Shown here: piece by piece, positions 49,960 to 62,710 of the stretch
How the letters are laid out: each line of letters starts with the position of its first letter
How positions within the stretch are numbered: the first letter of the stretch is position 1
Assembly (NCBI RefSeq): GCF_037975245.1
Contig: NC_092572.1
Span: forward strand, 32,089,989-32,153,988
Length of the DNA stretch: 64,000 nt
DNA from: Apostichopus japonicus
Taxonomy: Eukaryota > Echinodermata > Holothuroidea > Aspidochirotida > Stichopodidae
Direction: 5' to 3'
The notes under the pieces: generated by a model
What the model was told of the DNA's origin: nothing
Seen by the model: the letters and a program-made list of their open reading frames with translations, nothing else
The model's database searches: none
Program-made: the position numbers and the translations under genes

Positions 49960-52060
49960 GATCATGCCCAACGTATCGTCACTAAAGTTTAAAGATTAAT
50001 CGCATGTTTTTAACTTTAATAAATACCTCGAGTGAATTACAGAACATTTATTTTTAAATCTTTGCATAGAAATGATCGGTTAAGTTAATATGAAAACGCT
50101 ATAGTGCATGTTAGATGATGTGATTGTAAGAAACTGCCCTGTCTGTCTAGTTGTCTGACGAGTATTCAAACAATAATTGATCTATGGAGCACGCCCTCTA
50201 TTAATCAATAATTATCGTTGCTGATCAGAATTAGAGCGTCCTGCTACATCCATATGTATAGTTTAGAGACAACAATTGCAGGATATTTAAATATATGCAA
50301 ATCAAACGTGCCTCTTTAATACAGATAATAAACTACATTTTTTATAGGATTTCAGTATTGGACAGAATAGAAAAACAACTCAATAAGATGTTTTGAATGT
50401 ACAGAGTTTATAACATTAATGTATATACCAAGACAAACGGGTTACCGACGGATACATTTATTTGTACTTGAATCAGCTTTTCTAGTTGATTTTGATAATT
50501 GTTGGTTGATACTAAACGTCCATTGCAATGTATTAGACATAAGCTTGAATAGACAAATTACCATTTAGACAGTAAGTTACAGATGCCGAAAATTAAAACA
50601 AAATCCCATTATTGTTTAACAAAAGGTTAGTGTGACACGGCTCCGCGCGACGAAATTTTAAGACTTGAGCATTAAGAATCACAAACCTTCACTTAGTGAA
50701 GTCACTCTAGGGTTATATTTTCATAAGAACATGGCAATGATATATTACTTTGACTTTGCAGCAAACTATGAACGTTTGTGAAAATGTCGAGGGAACGCTA
50801 GCCTAAATATCATAGTAATATTAACGGTGACAAGAATCATTAGCGGTTAATTGATCGATTAAAAACATGTAACCCCGGTAATATTGATTGCTCATTTGTT
50901 AAAAAAGTAAATAAAACAATTCCCCTAAATTTAAAGTCAAATCAAGAAATTGAAAACATAGGAATTAACAGAACATTTGCTATCAGTGTGTTGGGTTATA
51001 CTTTACAATGATATATTATTTTATTTGCAGCAGTTCTAGGAAGGTTTGTGAAAAATGTCAACTGATCGCAAAGCCTGAATAAATGTCACAACACTATCAA
51101 TGTTGCCAGGAAGGATGATCGGTTTATTGATCAATTATCAACAAACTCATATTGTCTTACTCCCCCAAATAAAATAAAAATATTCCAGTGACTTATATTT
51201 GACAATCATGAATTGCTAGATAGGTTTTTAGAGTCAACTGCAAAGTATGTTCCAAGATTAACTATAGCCAATAAATGGAGCCAATAAAGGGAGGGTAAAG
51301 CTCAGTGACATACTACCCCCTCCCCACCTCCAATAGTCAGTATAGGGGTTTGTATTCTGCCGTGGAAGAATGAGACACACTGTACGGGTGCACTCCCATC
51401 TCCCCCCCCCCATGTCATTTCATTGTCTCAACCTCACAGAAAGTATTTATTAGCAAAACCTTGCGTTACTCTAAATTTTAAAAACAATTCTATAGGGTGA
51501 CGGCTTCAATAACCCGGAAATAAAATATGTTCGTTCATTCAAATTGCTCGTAATTTCCAAGTTAGTTTACCGTTGATTTATTTTACCAAGCCATGATTTC
51601 TATGAACGGAGGAACGCCGGTATAGTAAAGACATCAGTGATGCCCTCCAATTTATTAATGGGTTTAGATGTTTTCAAATTAGATTTTAAATCATTTGAAA
51701 TCGCTGAGAATAATATTAAATAGGCAATAGGTGCATGAGCGTCCAGAGACAACACGGTTAGGCCCCGGAGTCAATTACATTACCCGGCACCATATGTGCA
51801 CAGTTCATTATTCGATATTTTCCCAGCCCCTCCGTATTTTCCCCGACCAGCAAAGTGAGTGCGTTACCCGAGACTGTGGAGGGGGGGGGGGGTCTTAAAC
51901 TATAATTTGATAACTGTTAGTAAACACTCAATATTGCCCCTCTATACGTAAAAGAAATGCTCATTTTTAATGACATGTACCCTTCTCAAATTTCATAAGT
52001 TTTGTTAAAAAGCCCTTTTAGTTTTATTAACCATTATTAATAACGACGATAATTTTTAAT
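49960..52060. other. Stretch without a supported gene
   Basis: AT-rich sequence with no recognisable gene. Single G- and C-runs lie at about 51402-51411 and 51881-51892. Confidence 0.3.
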
Positions 52061-52091
52061 TACCATGTGCCATTTTGTTGAAAATTTTCAT

Positions 52092-53040
52092 ACAACACAA
52101 CACTAACAAGCATACGAACACGCAGGGTGATTTTTATGCCGACGCATAGGCGTAGCAATAGGAGGATCAGGCAGTCCATTGAACATGGACAGCAATATCC
52201 AGGGACCCCCAATATCGAGGAACCTCCAATATCCAGGGTCACCAAGTGTTCGTTCCAACAGTTTGAGCCAATTGATAACAACAGTCAGTCATGTTTATGC
52301 AAGAAATATTGATATTTGCAACCGTATCTATGCCTCAGTCTGTTTTATCTCAAAGAGTTGACAACAGATGAATTGTACACTGCCCTCACTCAGGTACGGA
52401 ACATCCGATCTGGTTTATCACAGTTATGTAATACATTGAACCGTATTGAACTGGTAGTTCTTGAATTTAAAGCAAGCTTTGTCGGAAATGCAAAGCAATT
52501 AACAAACTAAAATGTCTATACACAGCTTTTCGTTTACTTTCATGCTCCGTGAAAAAATATTATTGCAGACTATGAAACAATACAGACCTTCAGTTCATGT
52601 TTACACTATGATTGTTAGATATATCACATCCTGTAACTTAGAATATATGTGATATCACACGTCATTTCCCCCTAATAACCGGGTATTAAAACTTGACACT
52701 TTTTTAAGGTTGTAAATGTTTAGTAGGTTCACCCAAAATTGAGAGAAAAAGAAATATTGGCGATGAATGTAGTGAAAAATGAATGATCTTGAACATCAAC
52801 TTTTCCTGTAAAAAACTAAGCACCCGTAATGATGTAAAAGTATTTAATGCTAGGGGGATACTCCTATCCGTACGTCTCCTTTCCAATGCCGCAATATTCA
52901 CCAAGATAATTAGAGTAAACATTGGTACCACCAAGCAAAACAATTAAAATTAAATGGAAAACCAGGGCCATACGACGTGATTACTGATAACTATGAGCCT
53001 CTTATACCGTGCATGCGGAGCTGACTATCTGGACTCTGGA
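52092..53040. repeat. Dispersed repeat, copy 2, split by about 600 bp
   Basis: This is the partner of 46558-46940. The left part (52092-52155) and right part (about 52790-53040) match the first copy, and about 600 bp between them have no counterpart there. The intervening piece has an odd run of near-duplicate words (CAATATCCAGGGACCCCCAA then CAATATCCAGGGTCACCAA) but no visible inverted ends. Confidence 0.68.
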
Positions 53041-53982
53041 ATCAAATAATGATGAATTTGTTCTCTCCTTAAAGCTAGTTTGTGTATATATGACACTATC
53101 AGATTATATTTACCAATAACAGCAGTTTAAATGCTCGTAACCGCACTTGTTAGTTTTAATCTCGGCGGAAGAAAAAACAAAAAAAGGGCAAACATGAAAA
53201 AGAAATGCTAATGTTAAGATACTACGGAAGTATTTCCAAAATAACTTCCGCGCAGAGACTGATCTAGGGAAAATGTCGAGCGCCCTCTAAAATAAAGATT
53301 TACAACAGATCTAGAAACTTGAAACCATTCGGATTAGTCATAACGTACTTCCAATATTAAATTATTACTTCATGTATCATATTTTTCTTTTGTTCCACTT
53401 CTATTCGTCCAGAACTTGCTTTCATGCTGTGATAAACTATTTACTGTGTCGTTGGAACACAGTTTCTTAAAAATTCGTTTATGTTTCATTTAAACGTAGT
53501 TTACAAACAACACATTGTCACCTATCTTTAACTAAATCGTTTAATCTTTGTCTCTCTTACCACTTCTCCTGGTAGATTACCCCATCTGTCACAGGCCTGA
53601 AAGGAAGGGAAGGTTATTATCATGAGATGTTTAAATGTGTTTCAGGAAAATACAAAAAAGGCGAAGTAAAAAATGTATAAGTTAGAATGATATATCTTCA
53701 CAAATATCACAGTAAACTATTCTTTGCAGGTAAACACACATCTGTATTGAACACACTAAAGTCAATATAGGAGACAGACTCGTCACTGTAAGATGCACGG
53801 ACTAAATAACAAGAATATAAACATCATCTTAATAGGGAAGGCAATGTTAGTCTTAAACCCGTCATCAAACACTGAATGACGTCATCAAAAACTGAGTGAC
53901 GTCACAATGACCAAATTCTCACTGAGATAATCAGATGGTTACCCTAAACGACAGAGAAGATGACTAGAAGGGAAAGACAGGT

Positions 53983-55810
53983 GTACGGAATGCCATATGT
54001 ATCAAAAATGTCCAAAACTATATAAGCATGTTCAAAATAATATAAGCATGTCCAAAAAATTATAAGCATGTCCAAATTTATATAAACATGTCGAAACCAA
54101 TATGAGTATGTCCAAAAAATAATATGAGCATGCCCAAAATAATATAGGAGTGTTGAAAACTTATATGAACATGTCGAATTTAACTGCCAACTTCATCTTT
54201 ATAGTGAACATTTTGGCATTTGAATTCACGCCATATGTTGCAAAATATCCCCCAAAAAATATAAGAATGTCCAAAATAATATAAGCATGTCCAAATTTAG
54301 ATTAACATGTCGAAACCAATATGAGTATGTCCAAAAAATAATATGAGCATGCCCAAAATAATATAGGAGTGTTGAAAACTTATATGAACATGTCGAATTT
54401 AACTGCCAACTTCATCTTTATAGTGAACATTTTGGCATTTGAATTCACGCCATATGTTGCAAAATATCCCCCAAAAAATATAAGAATGTCCAAAATAATA
54501 TAAGCATGTCCAAATTTAGATTAACATGTCGAAACCAATATGAGTATGTCCAAAAATAATAAGAGCATGTCCAAAATAATATCAGAGTGGCGAAAAATAA
54601 TACAAAAGTTTCGAGCGTAACTGCTAGTTTCAACTTTGTAAAGAACAGTACGGCATTTGAATTTACGCCATATGTTCCAAATATCAAACTTTTTATGTTG
54701 GTATGCTGAAAACAAATATACCATATCCAACGTAACGTAAGACGATGTACAGTTCATCCATTACCGTATTTGTGTGTGTGTTTATATTTTAATGATATTT
54801 CGATCGAGAACGATTTTATTTTCGAGGAAATATTAGTTGAGTTGTTTCGTAGCGCAAGTGGTCAACCGGGCCCCAAGGTGCTGTAACTATCAGTGAGTTT
54901 AACACGAAGAACCACTGCAGTGTCCAACACTCCACGCTATTTAATCACTAATCTGTAGTTGACGAGTTCTTTCCACGTTACCATCTTGAAATTTAGTTAA
55001 AAGGTGAGAGTGAAGATTAAACGTTGAATATCCCTAACCTAGGCTTACTTTTTTTTTAATCCTGGCCTAGCGTCCTACTTCGTTCATGTAGGCTAGCCCA
55101 TAATTCGCCACCATTACGCATGTGTGATAACTACTGGACTTGTTAGAAAGTTGTTAGCGCATGCATGTTGTACGTACTTTCGCACGTGAACTTCTTTGCC
55201 TTCGCGTCAATATTTGAATAATTTCAGCACCTCTAGGCAGGGCGAAACCACTCACATTACGAAGGGATGTGAAAAGGAAAAATGTTAGGTGATGGTCTTG
55301 TTTTTACATATTTTTACCTCAAACGCCTAAATATTCACAACAAAGTTGAAGTTAGCAGTTACACTCGAGAGACTTTTCTATTATTTTTCGACAATCTCAT
55401 ATTATTTTGGGCGTGCTCATATTATATTTGGACATACTTATATGTGTTTGGACATGCGCATATTATTTTGGACATGCTCATAATAGTTTCGACATGTCTA
55501 TATAAATTTGGACATGCTGATATTAGTTTGGACATGCTTATATTATTTTGGGTATTTTGCAACATATGGCGTAACTTTAAAACGCCAAAATGTTCAATAC
55601 AAAATTAAATTAAGCAGTTACATTTGACCCTCTTATATTATTTTTCGACACTTTTTTTAATATGTTGGACATGCTCATATAGTCTTTCGACACTCTCATA
55701 TTATTTTGGACATGCTCTTATTATTTTATATAACTTTGAATAGCTTATATTTTATTTTTGGACATGCTTATATTATTTTGGACGTTTTTGATACATATGG
55801 CATTCGGTAC
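53983..55810. mobile_element. 1.8-kb element with long, internally repetitive inverted ends
   Basis: The outer ends read inward GTACGGAATGCCATATGT and GTACCGAATGCCATATGT, continuing ATCAAAAA(T/C)GTCCAAAA. Both arms are then built from about 20-bp units of the form AATATAAGCATGTCCAAA, opposite in orientation on the two sides (left about 54000-54610, right about 55380-55795). The left arm also has a tandem duplication of about 240 bp, with near-identical segments from about 54054 and 54290 joined by GCCATATGTTGCAAAATATC. The middle (about 54700-55280) is unique sequence. Target duplication unclear (possibly AGG). The LDM/FWT-rich ORFs are translations of the repeat units. Confidence 0.78.
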
Positions 55811-57480
55811 AGGAGTAATTAAAGATAGAACTCAGAACATCGTAGTTGGATCGATTTCGTTGTCAGAAAAAGCAAAATCTTGCTTAGCCGACAAAGCAGC
55901 ATATTGGTCCCCACACCCCAACCCCGTAGTCTTACATGGTCTGTTCAAATCGTGTAAAGATATCCATGACATTTTGGGAAATACAATTGTCTGATCAACA
56001 CATACTATAACAGACACAATGAGAGAATTATATAGAATAGTGTAGATCTGTAAACATTGAAAAAAATCATGAAAAATAATAAAACCTGCATAGATTTTCT
56101 TCTTTCTTAATTAGTCCGTGTCTGTATGTTTATTGGGAGTTTGAACATGCTCAAATAATCAGTTTCGCAATAGTTGACTCTGTCCAACGTTAGGCAGGGG
56201 AAATTTAGACCAGGAAACGACGGCCTGTTTAGTTATAAAAGATTAGGGAGGGTTTATGCAACCGATACGCCCTGTGTGTCTATTAGACTAGTATAGGCAG
56301 AAACCATGTGAGCTCGTCATTGCTTTGTCTCTATGTAGTAGCTGGACTCGGACTTGGTTTGGGTTGCTCATATACTCTATAGAACTCTGTTCGAACTCGA
56401 GAGTACCATACTCGGACCAAATAGTCTCGGACTCGGCACGGAATCAGGAGGAATTGGACTCAGCTACATCAGAGTGTTTCTTATACTATAACATACAGAC
56501 ATATCGAATGGTTCTGATGGAAAGAGTAATAATAACAACAGGAACCATGTGAGGATACAAGGCCCGAATGTAACATTATATTATTGTCAGCGCTTGAATA
56601 TAATTATTAATTTGCCGGGTGGTAATTGATTAAAAAGCAACCACATTACCAATTACTTTTAACACCCCACCCCTCCCCCTATCTGGCCCAGGCTCCTTCA
56701 ATAACCTATTTTCTATACACATTATTAGTTATTCAAAAGACGAAAGAAATAATGCAAATATTTTAAACCATTATTAATTCAGATTCACCCGCGTTGCCAT
56801 TTTTGTATCACAATGCTGCTGCTTATTCATAGTACTGTACATACAGAGGGTGGTACAAAAAAACGTTTCTTGAAAGTTAAATAAAAACCTTAAATTTAAC
56901 ACCTTTAAGTTAAACTTTAATGAAGTCACCTCTACTTTAATTTTCAAAGTAAGTTAAAATCTAGTTGATGAATCTACCTTAAAAAAGTACACTTGTTTCT
57001 TTGTTTCAAGTTAAAACCAGATCTGTCCATTCATATATTCGCCTGCTTGGACACACATATTTATGTCAGTCACGAATATATACATTAATCTAAATAAATA
57101 ATAAAATATAATCAATAGGGATCCCTCATATCCCATTACAACTCAAACTATTAGAACCGAGTTACATTTACTGACTGTTGTATTACTGCGTACAGTGACG
57201 TCAAAACGTCAAATGAATGGTATGCATCGATATTTTTACCAATAGAACAGTTTTGACTGAGACGGTGTGAAAGAGAGACATTGCAAGCACGATAGATCCA
57301 TTTCGCTTTATCAGGATTTATCCGTCTGAATATTCTCTACTTAAACATAGAGAATGTTCATTATTTCACACGGCAATTACTTCTATAACGAGAGCACATG
57401 TTAGGGGTCTGAATGCAGAGAAAGAAGGACAAGAATAATTAGGAAATAGGACGAAGTGCTGGAGTACGAGCGTGGAAGGG
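55811..57480. other. Stretch with one protein-like frame of unknown origin
   Basis: An open frame continues out of the inverted-end element into unique sequence (about 55811-55994) and encodes a plausible but unrecognised peptide (SISLSEKAKSCLADKAAYWS ...) before a stop. No splice sites or homologue are evident. A segment at 57000-57115 (AGTTAAAACCAGATCTGTCC ... TTATGTCAGTCACG) is repeated at 63820-63920. Confidence 0.3.
57000..57125. repeat. Dispersed repeat, copy 1 (partner at 63815-63940)
   Basis: It shares AAAACCAGA, TTGGAC(A/C)CACA, TTATGTCAGTCACG and ATAAATAATAA words in the same order and orientation with 63815-63940. Class unknown. Confidence 0.7.
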
Positions 57481-57502
57481 AGACTTCATTAGTTTAATTT
57501 AT

Positions 57503-58545
57503 TTGTACCATACCTCGTTATTTGTACCATACCTCGTTATTTGTACCATACCTCATGCTATTTTTACCATAAATCATGATATTTGTACCATACCTTATGT
57601 TACTTGTACTATACCTTATGTTATTTGTACCATACCTCATGTTATTTGTACCATACCTCATGCTATTTGTACCATACCTTATGTTAATTGTACTATACCT
57701 TATGTTATTTGTACCATACCTCATGTTATTTGTAACATACCTCACGTTATTTGTACTATACCTCATGCTATTTTTACCATACCTCATGTTATTTGTAACA
57801 TACCTCATGTTATTTGTAACATACCTCATTTTATTTTTAACATACCTCATGTTATTTGTAGTATACCTCATGTTATTTGTACCATACCTTATGTTATTTG
57901 TACTATACCTCATGTTATTTGTACCATACCTCATGCTATTTGTACCAAACCTCATGATATGTGTACCATACCTTATGTTATTTGTATTAAACCTCATGTT
58001 GTACCATACCTCTTGTTATTTGTACCATACCTCATGTTATTTGTACCATACCTCATGTTATTTGTACCAAACCTCATGCTATTTGTACCATACCTTATGT
58101 TATTTGTACCATACCTCATGTTATTTGTAACATACCTCATGTTATTTGTAATATACCTCATGTTATGTGTACCATACCTCATGTTATGTGTACCATACCT
58201 CATGTTATTTGTACTATACCTCATGTTATTTTTAACATACCTCATGCTATTTGCACCATACCTCATGTTATTTGTACTATACCTCATGTTATTTGTACCA
58301 TATCTCATGTTATTTGTACCATACCTCATGTTATTTGTAACATACCTCCTGTCATTTGTACCATACCTCATGCTATTTTTACCATACCTCATGTTATTTG
58401 TAACATACCTCATGTTATTTGCACCATACCTCATGTTATTTTTAACATACCTCATGTTATTTATAACATACCTCATGTTATTTTTACCATACCTCATGTT
58501 ATTTGTAACATACCTCATGTTATTTGCACTATACCTAGTCACAAT
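57503..58545. repeat. 21-bp minisatellite, about 49 units
   Basis: Units of the type TTATTTGTACCATACCTCATG repeat for 1.04 kb with frequent substitutions at a few positions (ACCATA/AACATA/ACTATA, TTTGT/TTTTT). Because 21 is a multiple of three, several frames are open on both strands. The plus-strand frame 57503-58666 gives a 387-codon run of (CTIPHVI)n, and the minus strand gives (NNMRYGT)n. One shorter unit near 57996 changes the frame. No start context, splice site or domain supports translation. Confidence 0.95.
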
Positions 58546-58669
58546 TGGGTTCCTTACGTATACGTTGTATTGTACGATACAAACATCCTGGACAAATAAC
58601 TCCTCGTCGTTGACAAATGAACTTTTTTTTAAATATAATTATCGTTTATTCAGTATAGAAACCTAGCCA

Positions 58670-59090
58670 CCCCCACCCTCCATTAGATTATCTAAGGAAG
58701 TTGTTTTTTATCTTTGATATCTTCATTTATTAATAACAAATCAAACCAGAGAAAGTATGCTATTACGATAATTAGGCAATATATGGATTTTTATGACCGA
58801 TTGTCCTTAATTGGATTCAAGTTTACTGTATTAGAATAATGTCCTAAAGTGCGGGGTGTGATTACATTAATTACCACTTCATTAATGCGCACACATCTAT
58901 CTAAACATTTACGATTATACAAGGTTTCGTTTCATGTATAATGAGTAATATAACACAGCAACGGATATGGTTGCTTGAGGAACACATGAATATGGTTCCA
59001 TATCAGATGAAAGGGCGTTGAAAGAGAGGAGAAGGAACAGTATGGGCAACAAAAATTCAAATATTTAACTTAAAAAAAAACTAATGCAGG
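58670..59090. other. Non-coding stretch
   Basis: No feature recognised. Confidence 0.3.
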
Positions 59091-59094
59091 TTAC

Positions 59095-60075
59095 TGGAGG
59101 CGCTATTCCAAGGTCATGTGAGGTCAACAGAGGTCCACCTCTCACACCAAACAAACCCTTGACCTCTGATAACTTTGCGCATGATGGTCGCACAGGGGTC
59201 AACCATGAAAATTTTGATCAATTTGGAAGTTGAGTTTTTGACCCATAATTGACCGTTGTTGACCTTGGATCCCATGGCCATTACACTTTGGAAACAATCG
59301 CTTACCATATTCACAACTAGTCCCAAAATGTCAACCATATTGGATCCCATCAGAGGGAGTTTCACAAGTTATTGCCCCCAAAAACACATTTTGAGCCATA
59401 ATTGACCTTTGGTAACCTTGGATTACATAACGGGTGTTTAAAAAACATGCATATACCTCATTTACAACTTGTCCCAATATATCAGCCATGTCAGACTTCT
59501 TCACTGGAAGTTGTTGCAATAATTAACATAAGTGGGCAGTTTTGTGCTCATAAGCGACCTTGAATGACCTTGGATGACATGACGGTTTTTATGAAAACTG
59601 TCCCCCTTGATGAAGTGCACTCCATCCTAAAATTGTTATGCGCTCCAATGTACATACACAATGTTATATTGCTAAACAGGTATCAAATCCAACCGATCGA
59701 AGCGGGAGTTAGTTTCGTCTATAGAGCACAAAGAGCTACATCATATCTTAAAATATTGACAAACATTTTTTTCTTTGCCCTGTATCTCTTATAATGAGCT
59801 TATTTATGAAAAAATTGTAACCTCTGATAACTTTGCACCTGAAGGTCACACAGGGGTGAACCATGGACAATTTTGATTGGAAGACCATTTGAGATCTGAA
59901 TATGGCCACAAAAATTTAAATAACCAAAGAAACTAATACAGGTCACCAGAGGTCAACGTAAGGTCAAAGGTCATAAAGATGCGGGTTGACTAATGGATTA
60001 CAATGTCGTACCTTCCAACCTTTTTTGACCCCTAATTGACCTTTCTTGACCTTGGATCACACAACTGTTATTTTT
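59095..60075. repeat. AGGTCA/TGACCT-rich repeat field (degenerate long units)
   Basis: Two related segments (about 59050-59260 and 59820-60060) share AACTAATACAGGTCACCAGA-type sequence, CCTCTGATAACTTTGC and TTGATC/TTGATT words. They contain many TGACCT/AGGTCA half-sites. At 59961-59973 two half-sites are spaced by one base (AGGTCA A AGGTCA), an exact DR1. TGACCTTGGA words at 59258, 59408, 59566 and 60049 fit extended half-sites of the ERR/SF1 type. Confidence 0.7.
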
Positions 60076-60156
60076 GAAAACGATCCCCTACCCCATTTAC
60101 AACTAGTACCACCACAACAAACATGTCTGACACTGTCAATGGGTGTTATTGTTTTC

Positions 60157-60884
60157 AGCCTTTGACCTCTGGTGACCCCAAATGCCCTCTGACACCCATG
60201 ATAAACAATAGAGACCATCTAATCACTAGGAGCTACCAACTGCTAGGTTTAAAGTTCAATTCAGCTTTTACTTTTGGAGATATCGTGTTTATATGGTTTT
60301 CAGCTTTTGACCTCTGGTAACCTCGAATGACCTTTGACTCACATGAAAAACCATAGGGATTACCTGCTCCCCAAGGGCTATCAACACACTAAGTTTAAGG
60401 TTCAAGCATTTTTTACTTCTTGAGATATCTTGTTTACGAGGTTTTGACCTTTTGACCTCTGGTGACCCAAATGACCTTTGACCTCCATGTAAAACAAAAG
60501 GTATTACTTGCATACCAAAGGCTATCTACACACTAAGTTTGAAGTTCATTTAACTTTTACTTCTCGAAATATCGTGTTTACATGGTTTTCAGCCTTTGAC
60601 CTCTGGTGACCCTAAATTACCTTTGACCTCCATGAAAAACATAAGGATCATCTGCTCTTCTAGGTCAATCCACAGTCCAAGTTTGAAGTTCTAGCATCTT
60701 GCACTTCTTGAGATACCGTGTTTACAATGTTTCTGCCTATGACCTCTGGTGATCTCGCAAATGACCTTTGACCTCCATGAAAAATATAGAGATCATCTAC
60801 TCACTAAGGGCTACCCACATACTAAGTTTGAAATCTAAAACAATTTAATCCTTGAGATATTGTGCTTACAACAATATCTGACCG
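60157..60884. repeat. Tandem repeat, five units of about 143-148 bp, with DR1 motifs
   Basis: Units begin with CTTTGACCTCTGGTGACC (about 60159, 60306, 60449, 60596 and 60737) and continue through ATGACCTTTGACCTCCATGA, AAGGGCTA(C/T)C, CACACTAAGTTTGAAGTTC and GAGATATCGTGTTTAC. Exact TGACCTTTGACCT (DR1 on the minus strand) occurs at 60472-60484 and 60762-60774, with one- or two-base variants in other units. No coding frame spans the array. Confidence 0.9.
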
Positions 60885-60889
60885 CTTGG

Positions 60890-62700
60890 AATTAGCCTCA
60901 GCAGGCGATGAGAATAAAAACACTTCAGCCCCAATTCTTACATGTATAAGAAGGTGAATCTAGTTATGAAATATGTAATAGGTCCGATTTAAGTTCCGAT
61001 GCTGATGCCCATACATACAGACTGGTATTATGGTTTTGTTGTGTAAATGAAAGGGATTTACAGCTCCACCGAATCATCGGTAATGATTAACAATATATTT
61101 ACAAGATCTTCTTCTACAGTTTATTCCAAATCACGAACATAATATTTTCACAATTTACAAAATGGTCTTCAATTGTCTTTCTTTTTATCAATAAACGTTT
61201 CACCTCTTCCTTCATTTATATCAATCGCAAAATTTCCAGCATTTGCATTTTGGAAAACAGTGAGTATGATGTTTCACAAGCACTTTTGTTTATCTATGCA
61301 CCCCACACACACATGATAGGTATAATGTTAACCAGTTTCTGATATGATTTAAACCATACAAAGAACAACAATGTTGAATCGCGTTGCTTCGCATCGGTCA
61401 CCATCCATTACATTACCAGTTCATCCTCATTTCTGACCTAGAAACTATACAGGTATTAAATGTTCTATTCACATTAGTGTACGCGGAACCGTCGCAGAAA
61501 CATTTACCTTCATAAATTTGAGTTCATTCATACTTAGTAAAGATTCCTAAATCCTATTGGTCCATTCAGGTCAGCTGACCGTGGTTAATCCTGTGAGTAA
61601 CGCACGGTAAAATTACGGGGCATCACTTTAATAAATCTTTGGTTATATGTAACCAAAAATGTTTTGTTTTATGATTTCCCCCCACACAAATGGTAGTGTA
61701 TGAATGACATTCCTGGTGTTAATGCTATCGCTGGATGCACTCGGGCTCCGCCCTCGTGCATCGCTTGCATTATCCCCCGATCGTGCATTAATCCTGTGAG
61801 TAACGCATGCTAGACCGTTGATTAACCCCTTATTAATAATTGAGTAAGATTGAACTTAGAAAAAAGAGTAGCAAACGTAGACTTTTACAATTTCTGTACT
61901 TTGCGCCCTTTTTGCTACACTCTGCTGGTAACAAGCTTGGCCGTTCAAGGAATGAGTATGACTTGAAAACATAATGTTCCTCAGTCCACCAGGAAAGATT
62001 AAAGTTAGTTTTGTTACAACAAATATTTATGGCACTACATTTTTGGGACACAAATTATCTAAATCTGGATAAACGACAAATATCTCCCTAATCATGAGCA
62101 GTCACGTGATTGTGACAACATATCTAGATATCTTAGTTAGTTGCAGGGTATCCAATAATTTTTGGAATATTTCACAGTTTGGTCAATTTACAACCTTTGA
62201 CGTCAAAGGCAGCTTTACTTGGAAGACTAACTTCTCCTAACATCCCAGAGAAAAACGAAGAAAATGAACATAACCAGTTAAAACCAGGGAGCTTGCTACA
62301 AAGACAAATATACAAGGACAGCTACAGTAAGCTACAGGGTCGGCTAAACATACTGTTTATACAGCTGTAGGTGCTATGATGAACACTTGCTTCGAAATTA
62401 AATGAACATAAACAAGAAAGGTGCAACATGATTGACAACATTGTACGGTTTCATATTTAATGTACATCGAGACGGTGAAGTAAAAGCGGAATATGTTCAT
62501 TAAATTCCTTTAGGAGAACAACTTAATTGATTAAGATATTTGTCTATGTCATTGATTTCTACTACAGCTAAGTTCTGTTTCAGTAGAATAATACCAATGT
62601 TTCACGAGGATTTGTAGTGGTATGTTGGAAACGTTAAGCAATGTCGGTTATGTCAATTATGTTGTTTCAAAGTTATTCACGCTACCAGTATTCTACTAAA
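60890..62700. other. Stretch without a supported gene
   Basis: It contains an imperfect hairpin around GATGCAC...GTGCATC (61734-61762) and two copies of CCTGTGAGTAACGCA (about 61591 and 61793). A 63-codon hydrophilic frame starts at 62179 without a recognisable domain. Confidence 0.3.
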
Positions 62701-62710
62701 TATTGAAATG

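Noticed and set aside
54445-55608. Hydrophobic LDM/FWT-rich ORFs on both strands
   Set aside because: They are translations of the 20-bp units in the inverted-end element.
57503-58666. 387-codon gene of repetitive protein
   Set aside because: The frame is explained by a 21-bp tandem unit. There is no signal for a start, splice site or flanking domain, and the minus strand is equally open. Kept only as a finding to check.
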